Part shown: positions 5,391 to 5,531 of the stretch, in pieces
How positions within the stretch are numbered: the first letter of the stretch is position 1
Layout of the letters: each line of letters starts with the position of its first letter
NCBI GenBank assembly: GCA_025358235.1
Contig: JANYKH010000265.1
Location: 1 to 5,531, forward strand
Reading direction: 5' to 3'
DNA length: 5,531 bases
From: Chloroflexota bacterium
GTDB taxonomy: Bacteria > Chloroflexota > Dehalococcoidia > Dehalococcoidales > RBG-16-60-22
Notes under the pieces: generated by a model
Seen by the model: only the letters and a program-made list of their open reading frames with translations
The model's database searches: none
What the model was told of the DNA's origin: nothing
Position numbers and translations under genes: made by a program

Positions 5391-5531
5391 ATGAGAAACT
5401 ATCTTTCCAAATTCTTTGCCGCCCACGAGTTCGGCTGGGAAATCTTCATGATGGTGCTGGCGGTGGCGTTCGTGGTGGAAGGATTTATCCCGGACTGGAT
5501 CGACCTGACGGCGCAGCAGTCTGACCTGCTT
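5391..5531 (+). CDS. N-terminus of a membrane protein, possibly an ion-channel-type protein (3' end outside the window)
   Basis: The frame is open from ATG 5391 to the last base, giving 47 residues starting MRNYLSKFFAAHEFGWEIF. Residues about 17-33 (EIFMMVLAVAFVVEGFI) form one hydrophobic, probably membrane-spanning helix. It is preceded by a basic/aromatic segment and followed by PDWIDLTAQQSDLL, presumably outside the membrane. A short cytoplasmic N-terminus followed by a helix of this style is what I would expect of the first helix in a potassium-channel or voltage-gated-channel-like protein, but no diagnostic motif is in view. TAA at 5358-5360 limits the start to the 5361-5391 interval, and ATG 5391 is the only ATG in it. 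The ribosome site is poor: AAGA at 5384-5387 is weak, and GGGGG at 5372-5376 is too far. Coding probability is good; function is unassigned. Confidence 0.6.
   Translation, partial: MRNYLSKFFAAHEFGWEIFMMVLAVAFVVEGFIPDWIDLTAQQSDLL

Overview
All recognisable genes lie on the plus strand, and the window reads as ordinary chromosomal DNA of a moderately GC-rich Bacillota (Firmicutes) species. The reasons are the DXP-independent vitamin B6 pair pdxS-pdxT, a DegV-family protein (a mostly Firmicutes family), a Ycf45-like AAA ATPase with a C-terminal R3H domain, and purine-rich Shine-Dalgarno sites of the Firmicutes type. A clostridial or Negativicutes (Sporomusaceae-like) host is my best guess. It rests on family resemblance from memory, not on a search.

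Layout. (1) Positions 2-3083 look like one transcription unit: the 3' nine-tenths of pdxS, then pdxT one base after its stop, then a 551-codon AAA/R3H ATPase gene starting 12 bases after pdxT. PdxS and PdxT together form PLP synthase. PdxT releases ammonia from glutamine and PdxS condenses it with a pentose phosphate and a triose phosphate. The ATPase is probably cotranscribed, but has no known role in B6 synthesis. (2) Positions 3084-3332 hold a 7-bp GAAG-loop hairpin, a near-perfect dyad and an extended -10 promoter candidate. (3) degV (3333-4211) encodes a fatty-acid-binding DegV/FakB-type protein. (4) Positions 4212-4390 contain an AT-rich control region with a consensus -35 box and three consecutive dyads, one a perfect 14-bp palindrome. 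It leads into a 54-codon Cys-rich ORF with a GTG start (4391-4555) that I do not recognise. (5) Positions 4556-4786 are noncoding as far as I can tell and C-rich. (6) msrB (4787-5194) encodes a zinc-type methionine-R-sulfoxide reductase that lacks the usual resolving cysteine. (7) Positions 5195-5390 are GC-rich and hairpin-forming. The window ends inside the first 47 codons of a membrane protein (5391 onward).

I see no CRISPR array, transposase, tRNA, rRNA, prophage gene or defence system, and nothing that amounts to a clearly new biological system. The most interesting stretch is the small Cys-rich gene with its triple-dyad promoter region. Next come the coupling of an R3H ATPase to the PLP synthase genes and a roughly 10-residue insertion in PdxS.
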